This document shows positions 1-13,131 of a stretch of DNA of 64,000 nt, piece after piece. Source of the DNA: Drechslerella dactyloides (taxonomy: Eukaryota; Ascomycota; Orbiliomycetes; Orbiliales; Orbiliaceae); the NCBI GenBank assembly GCA_020064725.1, contig JAGTWJ010000019.1:2914001-2978000 (forward strand). Direction: 5' to 3'. Below the pieces are notes generated by a model, which saw nothing but the letters and a program-made list of their open reading frames with translations, searched no databases and was not told the origin of the DNA. Numbering within the stretch: position 1 is the stretch's first letter; the number at the start of each line of letters is the position of its first letter. The translations under genes were made by a program, and so were the position numbers.

Positions 1-1
1 G

Positions 2-3000
2 TCCAGGACGCCTGACAACATGCCCGTTACACGAGATGGACACGGAGAAGACAAGAACTTTGAATCATCTCGGTAGTGATAGTTATACCTCCATCAGGAC
101 GGACGATCCAGCATACGTACCTGGCGCGGTCGCTTCGATATTTTACCCATCCATCTCTTCATGCTCAAGCCGACAGGCAGCCAAACCGAATCTTTTGCGA
201 GAGGCGGCGTCCTGGACCCGTCTCTGATTCGCCTACCTCGGTCTGACATGGCAACCCCAAACCCCTCGAACGCGGCCCCGAACTTTGACGATAACAATAT
301 CGCATGGCATTTGTTAGTGGAGACTGCAATATTCGACTCTACTAGCTACGATCTCCTATCACATGAGGAACTCGATCAGCTCAAGAAGGAGCGGCCTGTC
401 CTTGTGGGACGAATCGATGCGCTCAAACGCAAGCTACTCCTGGAGACGAAAGTTCGGGATGCCGCTCGATCACTCTCCCGCCTTCAGTCCCCAGCACACA
501 ATGAGACGCCCCAATCCTTATCTAACTTGTCTTTCCCCGGAGGCTCCAGCGAAAACCCAGACCCTGCGACACAGGCTAATGCTGAGCTCAATGCTTCAGT
601 TGCAAGATGCGAGGAGATAAATGCCGACATCTATAGCTTGGATTCACGCTTGCGGGATGTTCAACTCCGTCTACTCCGTCACACAGCCGGAGTCCTCGCA
701 GCTACACACCATAATAACAAACTTCGCTATCGAAACTCCGGCGATGGAGCTGTTCCTGCGTCGTCCTATCACATATTTGCTAGTAAACTCGTTCAACCGC
801 CACTCAAGCCCCCAGCCCCCGAGGACTTTGATCACCGCAGTCTCTATCACCCATCCAACAGTTTTGATGAACATCAAATGGCAAAATCCGAGACAGGGCG
901 CAGATTGCCACATGCTTCGCCTGCTTCAAATCCTGAGTTATATTCAACAGAATCCATCGGCGACGTTACCAAGACGCAGGATTTATCCTTGTCCGCCAAT
1001 GGCCGCCTCATAGGTCAGTCAGGGACTAGAGAGGTTCGGAATTTAGCCTCGACAGAGGCCAAATTGGTCAATCTAAATACAATGGTGGAAGGGATGTTGT
1101 TAGACCTTGAACCTACTCTCGTGACTTTGACTACAGACAACAGCGTAAAGACACTCGACTCCAGCCGGAAAATCTCCGGGCAGAGAGGCATTGACTCGTT
1201 GGAAAACGGGCTTGCGAGACTACAGACCATCGTGCTGGGCGCCCGAAACAATATCCGTGCTACGCCAGTGGACACAAAACCAATTGAGGAATCCCTAGCA
1301 CCGATATGGGGCATTGTTCTCGATTACGAAGCCGGGATACCCGAGAATAATATGGAGCGAGACTTCCAGCTGATGGATTCAGCAGTTGGGGACAACGGCG
1401 GCGGATTGGATACCGGCACGAAGGTCGAAGGGAGGGGTATAGAACATCTTGAAGCTAGAATCCGATTAATGACACAGCGTGCACTACAGCTCACAAGGGA
1501 GCAAGCAAGTTTACGCGAACAGCTATCTCAAGTGTCTCTCCAAAAGCAGCTTGAAATGCAAAAGAACGAAGACGCCAAAACGAGCCACGAGCAGCAAATT
1601 TTGGGACTGACGAACTCGCTCTCAAACACTCTGAACGAATTATCTCAAGTCTCGTCACATCAGGATGTAAATGTCTTGAAGCAAGAGGTCAGCAAACTTA
1701 AGATAGAGCTGACCGAGAAGGACAGGCTTTACAATGCACAACTGGGAGAATTGCAAGCTGAGTTCGATGCTCAACAAGCCGGATTGGAAGAACGCTCCAA
1801 TGCTGCGATCGGAGCGGCTCGAGATCAAGAGCGCGCTCTTGCAGAAGCATTGCGTTCAAAGGAGGAGGAGCTTGATCGAGCCACCGAGGCCCTAGAACAC
1901 CATCTCATAGAAGCAAAGGATTCAGAGAAAAAATACGGGATTCAGCAGGAGATGATTGACTCTTTACGCGACGAGATCAACAAGAGCCAAGCAGACATGT
2001 CCCAGAATGAGTCGCAGTCGCTCATCAGCAAAAAAAGGCTCGAGGAACTTAGTGAGACGCTAAAAACCCGAGAAATCCGCATAGCGGAACTCGAAAGAAG
2101 CGTCAAAGACTTGACTAATTCCTATAATGCGATTTCGGCACAGCACGATGGTCAATCGAGAACAATAGAGGGGTTCCAGGCCACCGTAGAAGACCTTCAA
2201 GATAAACTCGAGGAGAGAGACATCCATCTTGCAGAACATAGGTCTGTCTGTGAAGGGTTGAAATTCCAGCTTGAAGAAAGCAAGGCATCTCAAACCGCAC
2301 TTGAGGCCGAAGTCATGAAACTAGAAGCCGAGATACGAAGACTGGCAGCTGAGATTGAGAGTCTCGCTGCGGATTTAGGAGCCGCGAGAGCAGCTTCCAG
2401 AGAAAAAGACCAGGCAACGGAAGGAAAACCTCAGGCTGCGCTAGACGCCGGCCTTATCGCCGAGTTGGAGAATCTCTCGAACCAGAACAAGGAACTGCTG
2501 GAAGTCAACACCATGCTCCAGACAAAACTCATGGACACGAAGGCATCTGGAGAAGCTGAATATCCAGCAGATTACCAGAGCTTGAAGGATAAATGCGAAA
2601 GCCTGCAGAAGGAGCTCAAGGGGATGCTGTTTGATTACGAGGCTCTCATGAGATCGTCTGTCGACTTCGAAGCTGAAAGGGTACGGTTGGAAACCCAGAT
2701 AGACACATTGCAAGACAAGCTGGAGACCGTGGAGGGTAATCTAGCGGACGAGAGGATTCGTTGGCTGGGAGGTGGTAACTCCGCCAAGACCCCGACGATA
2801 CAGACCAATGGAGTCAATACACCTGCCGCTTCTTCTGGGGATTCGATGACCATGGCCGTGCTAAGGGCAGAGTTCAAAAAGATGATCAGGGATATGCGAA
2901 CGGAGCATGGCAAAGCTTTGAGAGTGAGTGCGACGGAATTGCCTGTGCAGACCCAGCCGTCGTCCAGGCAGCTAACATCTTCTTAGGGAGAACAGGACGC

Positions 3001-3073
3001 AAGGCGCAAGCTGGAGAACGAGCTCAGACAGGCTAAGAGGGACTACAACCAGCTGCAAAAGCAGTCTTCGTGA
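2..3073 (+). CDS. Uds1-type septation-associated coiled-coil protein, 5' partial
   Basis: Proposed exons are <2-72, 181-2923 and 2987-3073, giving 966 visible residues with the start probably left of the window. Intron 73-180 joins two open stretches in phase, intron 2924-2986 is GTGAGT..TTAG, and the last exon adds a short charged tail ending QLQKQSS. Around visible residues 65-200 a helical segment starting WHLLVETAIF resembles the fungal Up-regulated-during-septation (Uds1) family. Residues about 440-885 are almost continuous heptad-rich coiled coil; the middle is polar and probably disordered. The family is linked to septation by expression in fission yeast, but its molecular role is not defined, so a cytoskeletal scaffold role is only inference. 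If intron 73-180 is wrong, an in-frame ATG at 161 gives a complete 949-residue protein. Downstream PAC1 lies on the same strand about 1.1 kb away. Confidence 0.8.
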
Positions 3074-4140
3074 AGACATCCGCACAGTAGCGTGGCTCGT
3101 CAGAGCATTTGCAAATATATGAATGTTTAATACACTAATAACCCGCGTAAATACTGGCTGACTGGCCTAGTATATCGGGAGACATCGCGACTGCTAACCC
3201 AGCCGGCGAGATGTGTGGAATGAGTTAAAGTATCAGGTGCTTTGATAGAGAAGTCCTATTTGGCGTGCTTGGCATATTAAGGACTTATCTGAGCTGAGTA
3301 CCCGAATACATACTTACTTACTTAAGTACTTACTTACATACCTAAGCGCTTACTTAAAAAGTATGTTAAGTACTTACCTGGTAGGTTAATTAAGCATGTG
3401 TATATACAGGTGCGTGTAGCATGTAGTTGGAATTCGAGTTTAAGCTTCCCGGCCCTGACATCATGATTCGGGCTCTTTGGAAGGATTGCATTCACCAAGA
3501 GTAGTGAAACCCAAATAGACTGAGGCTCCGGTGAAACCAATTTAGGCAGCCTTGACGAGCAGGAGTCACTAGCTTACGTGTAAAGACGAGAAAGGGTGCG
3601 GGTGACCTAGGAAACTGTACAAGTAGTAGTATGCAATATTATGGATGTACAGTACGTCGTGCACGCGTACTAGTAGTAACAAACGTACAGCGCTGTTAGA
3701 TTAAAAACTTACCGCTTAGTAAATACTAAGCTTACTTGGTTAAACGCTCTAGGACCAACTTCTCTCTACCTCAACACCAAAACCCCTCTTGTCTTGACAC
3801 CATCGCGCTTCATCTGGGCAGCTAGTACCTCCAGCGACTCACCCCCCATCCCGATCCCATGCCAGCTGCCCTCCACACAGAAGGTCTAGAGTCAAGAATT
3901 CGGCAGCATATGTCACTTTTGAAGATATTCAGGTCTTGATCCTCTCGAAAACTGGGCCCCTTGTGTGTGCTCTAGCACACTTCTGAGGAGAGCACAGCAA
4001 AATCAGACCTCCTGCTAGCTATCTATCCCGACTTGCTTTCGACCACATCATACGACCAGCTGTGACTCTCCCTCTGAAGCGTTATTGAGGCTGGACCCAG
4101 ATCTGGATCCCTAACGCCGTGACCGCCAAAGCCTCGAGCG
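3074..4140. other. Intergenic: Uds1-gene 3' side and PAC1 promoter/5'UTR
   Basis: About 1.07 kb without a convincing coding exon. It carries a cluster of CTTAC/GTAAG-type short repeats at about 3310-3380 (annotated separately) and, nearer PAC1, a pyrimidine-rich stretch around 3755-3860 typical of fungal promoters. No RNA gene was recognised. Confidence 0.6.
3306..3385. repeat. CTTAC/AAGTACTT intergenic repeat cluster
   Basis: Tandem and inverted copies of ACTTACTTA and AAGTACTT with ACCTAAG and ACCTGGTAGG variants fill this stretch. The same words recur in the intergenic segments near 14,400-14,450 and 21,990-22,260, so this is a dispersed motif and not a local microsatellite. Function is unknown. 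Confidence 0.6.
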
Positions 4141-5895
4141 ATGTCAACTTCTACCCTGATCGATCGTCAAAGAGACGAACTGTATGTTTGAATCCACGTA
4201 ACTCAGGATTGTTTTCGGGATACCGCCCCCAGCACGTGATCCTAAAAATGACACCCTTGCTAACTAAGGGATCATGGCCCAGAAACAAAAGCATCGCAGC
4301 GTATCTGCAACAGTCCGGCTACCTTAAATCAGTCGAATGTTTCCGAGACGAGGTTGATGGAGGCAGTGACTTGCTATCGGACGATATTTGCAAGAAATAT
4401 GAGGGTCTTTTGGAAAAAAAGTGGACAAGCGTCGTCCGCTTGCAAAAGAAGGTATGCTTTCCTTTTCCTTCCACCAAGAATAGAAATGACGTTCCCTGAA
4501 CCATCCAAAAGCAATGCCAGCATACTGCTCTCCGCGCTATATTTTCGAGATAGCTAGGTGGAGAAACATCAGTGTGACATACACCGTTCGGTTGCTGACA
4601 GCTGTGATCGAGTTGCTGAAACGTTAGTTGATGGCTTTATAGATCATGGATCTCGAATCTCGCATCCAAACGCTGCAGAGCGAACTAGACCTATCTACAA
4701 CATCATCACTTTCTCAAAAGAAGGCGGATCCAGGATCTTGGCTACCCAGAGCACCCGCACGTTACACATTAACAGGACATCGCGACCCTGTAAACGCCAT
4801 CGCCTTCCATCCAGTTTTCTCCGTCATCGCCTCAGCGGCTGAGGACTCCACCATCAAAGTTTGGGACTGGGAACATGGGGAACTGGAGCAAACCTTGAAA
4901 GGTCACACGAAAGCAGTCCTAGATCTCGATTTTGGAGGCCCCAAAACAGGAGTGCTTCTTGCCTCTTGCTCTCATGATTTAACTATCAAATTATGGGATC
5001 CCGGAAACGAATATAACTGTATTCGGACAATGAAAGGCCACGATCACTCTGTTAGTTCTATTCGATTTATTCCAAGCGGTTCCGGGGCCGACTTCTTAGT
5101 CAGTGCCAGTCGGGATAAAACGTTAAAAATCTGGGACGTCTCTACTGGCTATGCGGTCAAAACGATTCAGGGTCATCTTGACTGGGTAAGGTGTGTGGAG
5201 CCTTCGCTGGACGGCAAATGGATGGCCAGTGCGGGGAACGATCAAGTAGGTTCTCTTTGGAACATTCTGATATCGATATGTCCGAACATAGCTAACCGAG
5301 ATTTCAGACCGCTCGCATTTGGGACACATCCACGAACGACCAGAAAACAACCTTAATAGGTCACACTCATGTCATCGAATGCATCGCCTTCGCACCAACG
5401 GCGGCATATACAAATTTATCAAATTTAGCTGGCGTGAAACGTGCGCCTGCTGCCATCTCTTTCAACGAATATCTAGCTACAGGTTCCAGAGACAAAACCA
5501 TTAATATATGGGACTCGAGAGGTACTTTGATTAAGACACTCGCCGGGCACGATAACTGGGTAAAGGGCATCGTTTTCCATCCTGGAGGCAAATACCTTCT
5601 GAGTTGCTCAGATGACAAAACAATACGATGCTGGGATTTGGCGCAGAACGGAAGATGTGTGAAAACGATTGAAGCTGCGCACGGTCATTTCGTTACATGT
5701 ATAAAATGGGCACCAAATCAAATTCGGGGGAGTGCTGAGAGTGGAGGGGGATCAACAAATGGCGCCGTTGTCGAATCCCCGCGTCAAAACGGAACGTCTC
5801 CGCGGAACAAGAACGAGTCGCCGGAAATATCTGGCATTCGTTGTGTAATTGCGACTGGCAGTGTGGACTTAACTGTCAAAATATGGGCGACATGA
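4141..5895 (+). CDS. PAC1: Nuclear distribution protein PAC1/nudF (LIS1 homologue)
   Basis: LIS1 family protein that regulates cytoplasmic dynein at microtubule plus ends and so drives nuclear migration and spindle positioning. Exons 4141-4181, 4283-4451, 4643-5245 and 5308-5895 join in phase to 466 residues, close to the usual fungal length. Residues about 15-45 form the LisH dimerisation motif (NKSIAAYLQQSGY), followed by a short coiled coil with the hallmark YEGLLEKKWTSVVRLQKK, then seven WD40 repeats from about residue 112 to the end, each with GH..WD spacing such as LTGHRD and IKVWDW. The last repeats hold a polar Ser/Gly/Asn-rich insert (about residues 400-440), as is common in filamentous fungi. 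Introns 4182-4282 and 5246-5307 have GCTAAC branch sites. The start was chosen because MSTSTLIDRQRDEL matches the family N-terminus. Many filamentous fungi carry two LIS1 copies; whether this is the only one cannot be told here. Confidence 0.96.
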
Positions 5896-6123
5896 TCACA
5901 GTTTATCCCTTTTGTTTTTGGGCAATTCGGATCGCGAGCCAATAGATCTTGACTCCGTTGATTGGTATTTCTTAGAGGGAAGCGCACCCTTCATCCATTG
6001 TGTACATCACATCATAGTCATCCATGATTGTATTTGTGGCTCATTATGTCATTAACTATCGTACGCCCTTATAATTTGGAACCGGACAGAAGCTCATATT
6101 GTTGCTAAAAGGCATGAACTAGC

Positions 6124-9100
6124 TCATGCAAAATAGCTCTTCCACAAAACTCCCTCTAAGTCTTCTAGTTGGTCCGATGTGAATGCCTATTCCCCGGTGA
6201 TCAAGTTAGTTAAAGGCAAGAAAAGGCCAAGGAAGGACCTTGTGGCTAACAGAGGATCAGAGGTTAATTTACCTTAACATCAACATGCCACGTATCCTGC
6301 CTCGTTTTCTTGAAGTCGCTGAGGCAAGCCTTGACACTCTCGCCAACCATCCCGGGATCCGAAGCAGCCCTCAAAGCAAGTATTGTCAGAACTTCGGGCA
6401 GCCATGAAGGAGGGGGCGAGACATAAGGGAATGCTTGAACTAGAGCATTCAGCCCTAGTACGGCCGCATGCCGATTCACCGTCAGCCTTTGTTGAGGGCT
6501 TCCAGGGCGAAAAGATAGACCTCTTGGCAAGGGATTCTTTAAAAGCAGGGTCACGAATCTCTTCTTCAAAAGAGGGACCACGCGATTCCTGAAGGGAGCT
6601 GGAGAACATCTTATCATCCCGGAGAGTGTAGTGGCGGCGCCGATCCGGACCTCAAGCTGTGAGTCTCCCAGCATATTTGATACGCAGCTGAATAGGTTTC
6701 TTCGCTGCTCGGGAGAAAGAAGAAAAAGCCGCCGGAAATAGACGACTCCGATATTGAGGAGGACTCGTAGGCGTTGGTGCCATGAGCGAGCACTGGATCC
6801 AGTTTGAATGAGGCCGTCGATAAAAGCGTCGGCCTGACCAATTGGATACGGGATATCTGGCAAATGTCGAAAGACATTATATGCCAACGACATCAACTCT
6901 GGATCCTCCCTCACATCGACCATGTGTAATATTTCGTTGACAAGGGTATGAGAAAACAACGGGGCTAGCTGCGTGCATTCGTAGGACGATAAAGAATTCT
7001 CAAGCCAGAGTAGAACTGTTTTGCTTGCTGATGTATATGAGACCATATTCCGGTTCTCGGACAAACTTTCTCCTCTCCACTCTGCAAGCTGGTCCAAGAT
7101 TTTGCTAAAAGCTATTGTAAAATCTGTGTCCGACTGGTATGGAGGAATGCCAACGGAGGAGTAGCTCCCCTGCGCCTGGAGGAAATCACTGACACAGCCG
7201 AATGATTCATGATAACGAGTCCGACTTATACAAGCCAACGTCTGCCCAATAGCTTCTCTAACCCCCTTGTAGGGATGGTTGAGATGCTGGAGGAAGTCAT
7301 CCCATATTGGTTTGTGAAGTTGGAAATGCCAGCCGGCATCATTGATGCATTGTTGTAAAAGTTGGATCTTAGAGCTCTCCTTGAACGCGGCGTTAGAACT
7401 TAAATCCAGACGAAAATTGGCTAGATGCTGGACTATCCGCCAGGAACGGCGAAGGTCTTTCCCTTGCTATAGCGGAGTTAGTTTGTGTCAATCTGCTGGT
7501 CTCTTGGAGGAAGGGAATACCAACAAGCGCAGTATGGACGAATGCTATCCAGTAGGATAGGTTGTCTGGGTTAAGCCCATCATCAAATATCTTGGTGACG
7601 ATTGGAAGTATAAAACCCCATGTCTGCTCTTTATCATCGTCCGTAGAGTCTCTCGCGGAATTAAGCAGCGCCCCCAGGATTTCGGCGGTGGCCCTATGCT
7701 GGTTTTTATCACTACCATCACCAAACAGATCACGAGTCTCCGTAGCTATGTCCTCGAACTTCAACTGTGTTACTCCTTCCCGAACTAGTTCGAAGAGGAA
7801 TTGAAGTAGTATTGGGCTTGCCAGACGAAATCGATCCGCCATACCCTCGCGGGGCTCTTGCTTCATATAGTCGCAAAAGGTCCGGAACCAGGTGCGATCG
7901 ATTAAACGGCCAATTTGACTGCGGGTTGCACACTCCACACTGTCCCACTCACGCTTCTGAGTCGGCTTGGAATCGAAGACAGTCATGGTCTTTCCCCAGA
8001 CCAACCATCCAATATGATCAAAGTCGACGTAGTAGGCAGTTGATTCGTCTGAAAAACTGGACAAAAACTTGTTCGTCCACTCCCCATCCTTCTGGTCGAC
8101 CGCGATTTCTTTCTGGGCGGGAAATTTGTAAATATCGAGAAGGAAGTTTTGATATTTGTGCCCACAAGCTGCCCTTAGATCGATCAAACAAAAAAGCTGC
8201 TTCGTGTTACCACCTGCGCAAATCTCTGTAGGATAGGTATATGTGACTTACGGCTATGAGACCGCTACAATAGAGGCCTCGAAGCATTGGGTGTGTGTCA
8301 ATAGATCCCTTGGTCATAAGGCCAACCATGGCTTCGTCTGCGAGAGTATCGAACCGCATTCCCATTCCAAGTATTATCGTTACCGTTCGATTTGCGATTT
8401 TCCAATGTGATTGTTTCGCCAGAGCTACCAATTCAGTGACGAGTTCCGTTTTTTTGCTTTCGATTTCTTTAGTCTTCATCGAAACTCGAAGTTTACGCTG
8501 AAGAATGGCCTCCCGAACATCTTCTTGAGGTGCAATAGCATCAAGGACCTGTTCATCCAAAAGGACAAGTTGTTCAAGAGGGCGTCCGTAATCAATCACC
8601 TGGAAAGTCGCGCCCATAGCAAGCTTTTGGACAGACAATTTATCCGCTGCAGAGGCGGCAATGAAAGCCTTGATGACTCGTGGGGCAAACCTCCAATCTC
8701 TCCCGACAGTCTTGCTGAGACTACCAAGGAGCAAACTGTACATAGCACCTTTCATTCTACCATAGTTCTTCGTTTTGATAGCATCTTCAAAGGCATCAAT
8801 TAAATTTGGTATAACCAGAGGCCGCGCCCCGATGATGACTTTGCAAGCTGACTCCGCTGCACCTTGAGCATGCCTGCGTATTTCTGTGTAGGAGGAAACA
8901 GCAGACTCAGCGAGATCTAGGAGAAGCTGCTCGTCCAGCGGCGTTCGTTTTCGTGGTCCCATGTTACTCCTCAAGCGTTGTAAGTGGTAAAGGTTTGCGC
9001 GTCGCAAAAGTAGCGGCCGAGGATAAACCTTACGTAGGCCGCTTATCTTGAAGAGGTGGATGTCAGATTCAAAAAGACGGAGGATGCGTTCAACGACTTG

Positions 9101-12100
9101 AGCAGATCTCTCGATCCCCACGTCGACAAACCAAGATCGGTATGCCTAAAAAGCTCGCGATCAGCTCGAGCATCATCCGAAGGGGGGAAGGGTGGAGATT
9201 TACTGTATACAAAGCATTGAAACATGCTACATCATCTTGTTGAGCATTGGCAAGGAACACGTGAACTCGATGAAGAGTTTTACCAATGCGATGCCTTAAA
9301 GCATGGACACTTTGGTATAAAGGGTGCTCCGTATTCTGGAAAAAGTAACCGGTAGGATAAGAGAACGAGGGTTGCTGACCATTCTCAGCATCAAGAGGGT
9401 CGTCAATATCATCAAGTGATTGCTCCATGGCATCCAGCGGTACAGTATTCTCGTGCTGGCTTTCGTCCTGGGAACTAGGGAAGCGACCACCGGAAACATC
9501 TACGAGCGATGCAATACCAGATAAAAGGAGCCTCAGGAGCACCAGATTTCTTGAGACATCATCAGACCATTCTTTCCCAACACCGTCGCGCTTGATGCTG
9601 GAGTCCTCGTTAATTAAAAGATTCAGGCGACTTAGAGCATTTTCCGAGAGCTTTTCGAAGATCTGGGCTGCCAATTCGACTTCCCTTTCCGTTGGAACGT
9701 GCCATCTTATGTTGAGGCGATGTGGTTCTATAACTTTCCCCCAAGTCTCAATGCCAACTTGTGCTGTTTTCCGGTCAGCCAAATATTCCCGATCCGATAG
9801 CCCCGTGGGCACGTACCTTTGTCACCCCTGCGTTCATCTAAATCAAAATCGTTGGTGTAGGTAAGCGTTAAGCTTAGCAGCAAGTGGTGTATAAGGTTCG
9901 AGACATGCACTGCTGGTATGCCTCTACACCTTTGCTGCATATAGTCGGTAAACTCGAGCAGTTCAGATGTATAGTCTAACAAGGCGGAGCCGACGTGGAC
10001 TACACACATGCTGAGGATCGTTACAAACCACACTAGGCCGCGATCCCGAGGGAGGACATCAGCGCCATTATGTCTTGTTGAAGCGGCACCATTCTCCTCG
10101 ATCTCTGCTTTGATCCCTGCTACCAGAAGCGGTAGGAGACGCTTTAAAGCCTTCTCCGGGTTAACTTTACAAAGAGCATCACAAATAAACGCCATTGCGT
10201 CACGGGCTTGATGGATGATATTGTTACCCACGAAGCTAGCGATTTTATCAAGCGCTAGTTCGTACAGCTCGGGGGATAGAGCCGCCAAAAGTGGTAGAAA
10301 CGTTGATGGAAGTGTGTTAACGATCGCTTCCTCGGGCGAACCACTCCTGACACGGGAAACATCTGGTAAGTTTTCCAAAAGCGTGAAGACACGCTCTAGG
10401 AAGGACAAAACGAATTCCCGAAACCCAGAGGTCGATGATTTGAGTATGGCTTCCTCTTCCTCTTCGGTCAAGAGGTGATATCGGCTGAAGTCCTCGAGGT
10501 CACCACTTTCCAGTGCTTCCATTTGCTTCTGAATCCATTCGACGGCGAGTTTGCCGTCCTGTACATCGGCATCTTCGGGGGAATGGTTGAGATCATGGAA
10601 GGGCACATTGTAGGCCACAGATTGAATGAACGCTAGAGTCTGTAGAGTTTTATCCAGATCATTCGCGTCAATTCCAGGAAGGGCGAGGGCCAGCAAGGTT
10701 GTCGTATGAATACGATAGCCTTTGCGGCGCACAATGATGCTTGCGAGAACCTGCAAAGCCCGGAGCGATGAAGTCGTCCGGTGAACTTCAACAAGTCCTT
10801 GCATAGCAGGATAGATGCGTTGAAGTGACCCCGGGAGAATAAGATCCGGTTCGAGGAAAGCCAGGCTCTGAAGCGATTGCATGGCAAAGTTCATAGCCGT
10901 GCCACTTTTAGAATATATTCCCATGAAAACCGCTTCCCGAAGCGCTAGGACAAACCTCTTCTTGAGGTCGGGAGTTAGGAGGCGATCCTCAGGAATGTCC
11001 ATCTCGCCGCTCTGTTCTCGATTCCACCTCATGACAAAGAAGTCGGATAGGTAATACGCTAGCTGTGAAAGCGTTTTGGTCCAATTCCCGTTGTTGGAGG
11101 GATGAAAGAAAGTTTCGACAGATTGTATCAATCCCTCAAGACTGACAAGGATCGACCCAGCTTCCGTTAGAGCATGAGGTGAGAGTGACATGACAATCCA
11201 ACGCGCAATGTGGTGAGCAATCGGATGTTTCTTAGGGTCTTTCTCCAGGATGGCGGCTAAGCCTGCCCCTATGTCAACCACCGGGCTATATGGATTAGAC
11301 GCCTGGCCGACTGGGATCTCAAGCAGGCGTAGCACAGCCGTGAAGATAACAGCGGATTGCTCCTTTGTGAAGATACCATAAGGGCCAAATTTCACATGCT
11401 GGGCGGGTAACGAATCTCGTGCAAGTCTTGACAGTAGATCTAGAAAATTGACGTCGAATGTTCTAGAGCGGTTACCCAAGGCCCACATATGAAAGAGTCC
11501 TGTTATGGACGAAGTTAGTCAGATGGTACTGTCTGAGGATGCAGACCTGCTTCTATCAAACCTGGCAAATAAGACTCCGGCTGGCCCTGTGGGAACGCAA
11601 GAGGAGGCGGCGTGGTTGGCATCAACAGATTCAGGAGTCCCACAACCACAAAAGCACCCTCAGGATGCGATAAGCTATACTGGAAAACAGCTTAGCACGT
11701 ACGGCGAACACAATAGGGAGATGCACAGTGATTCAAGTACTCACGTAAGGCAAGAATTCCTCTAGCATTCTAGGAATCTCTGCGGGATTGGTATAGAGCT
11801 GGCAAAAAGTACACATTTTCGTCAACGTTCTTGCATTCCTCTTGACGTTGGTTGTGTTGATAAAGCCGGTCTCCTGCGGGAGGATGAATATTTTCATGTC
11901 CTTGTAGAGAGGGTACCAATCAAGATAGAGATCTTGACCCGGTTTGAGATAGTGTTTTCTCCTGAGAACTGCAGTCAGAAAATGGCACATGTTGGATCAT
12001 TTGTCACTATCGTCGTCGTCGGCGTACTCGTCGATAGTGCTGTTGATATTTTGGGGGTTATGGCTCAAGCGCTCACTTTGTCAGCAGCATAAACATGCTG

Positions 12101-12507
12101 GCAAACCTCTCCGATACTGAGAGCGTCAAACCGCGTGAAAGTGCCAGGTTGTAGAAGAGCTTGACGAGTCTGGCCCTGGTTTGCCGAGGGAGATCGAATT
12201 TCATCTGAAGCCATGATCTTAACTCTCTTGACCAATGCAAAGCACCGGGAGCAAAGTCGCCAGACTCAACAGCTATGTAGAGTCTCTTTGTGATTTCTTC
12301 GAGGTTTCGAAGGCGGACTTCTTCGGTTTCGCATCCGTAGGGAAGGTACTGCGTGTACGGAAATGTCCGCTGTCGCTGTCGCGGGAGCTTGATTTCGTCG
12401 TCGCTTTCATCCTGCCAGCTCGGGCCTGGTGTTGTTGTCCTTGAGATATCTGGTCCGCTGTCGGCCTGGTGCCCGAGGCTCAGGCTATCCAGGAACTTCG
12501 GATCCAT
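6124..12507 (-). CDS. BLM10: Proteasome activator BLM10/PA200
   Basis: Large HEAT/ARM-repeat protein that caps the 20S proteasome core and opens its gate; it acts in nucleus and cytosol. Nine exons read on the minus strand: 12507-12077, 11961-11745, 11679-11562, 11499-9817, 9763-9204, 9145-8252, 8196-7521, 7462-6273 and 6186-6124. All phases close and give 1,943 residues, as expected for the family. Landmarks include FPYTQYLPYGCE near the N-terminus, RKHYLKPGQDLYLDW, ARWIVMSLSP in the middle, and DHIGWLVWGK and ACISRTRYH in the conserved C-terminal part. The C-terminus is WKSYFA, a variant of the HbYX-like tail that docks into the alpha-ring. The start ATG at 12507 (MDPKFLDSL) is the first ATG of the open frame. 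Weakest junction: intron 7463-7520, where an alternative donor/acceptor pair (7524/7467) also keeps the frame. The 5' end faces the MFS gene across 624 bp. Confidence 0.94.
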
Positions 12508-13131
12508 GTTCAAGCTATAGGTGGGGAGCGGGGTGATAAAGTGCCGTGGTGAGGGCGAGGACGGAACGTGGCAGACGCGTCGTTCCACAAGACTTTCGAG
12601 GTGTCGTCAGCGAACGTGGGGCAGACCCGCCGGATTAGTCAGATAACAGGCGAGCCCCTGCAGCCGCAGCCCTCGGTCGTGAACTTATCTCAACCCCAGA
12701 AAATCGCTAGACCGGAATACGTGCATGGGGGCCTGAAGCCGAACGTGCACTCGTATATGTACTCGAGAGCTCGAGTCCGGACCTGCCCGCCGGAAGTACA
12801 TATACATGTGCATACATGTAATGGCAAATACGAGAGTCGCAAATGATACGGTGGTTTTCCCGCGCCAAATCGGCAGGAGGCATCGACAGCCTCGGCACGA
12901 CTCCAGTTAGCAGCACTAAGTGGTCAAGTGCGCAATCGCAGAGATAAGAAGGGTGCGGGCGCCGGACTAGGCATCGAGCACGTCGCCGGAACTACCAGCA
13001 CATGTACACATACACGGACGGTATCAACATGGAGGCTTAACGGTCCGAAGACACATATCAACCGTGGAAACCACCCGAGATTTGGACGTAACCCCTTCCT
13101 GTGCACCCATCCACATGGTAAACAAAATTAC
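12508..13131. promoter_or_regulatory. Divergent intergenic region between BLM10 and the MFS gene
   Basis: This 624-bp segment separates two divergently transcribed genes and must contain both promoters. It holds several TACATGTA/ATGTACA-like words around 12,795-12,822. No TATA box or known operator could be assigned with confidence, and no RNA gene was seen. Confidence 0.5.

Noticed and set aside
11505..11765. Plus-strand 86-codon open frame
   Set aside because: It lies opposite BLM10 exon 11,562-11,679 and two of its introns; the minus-strand reading is conserved family sequence.
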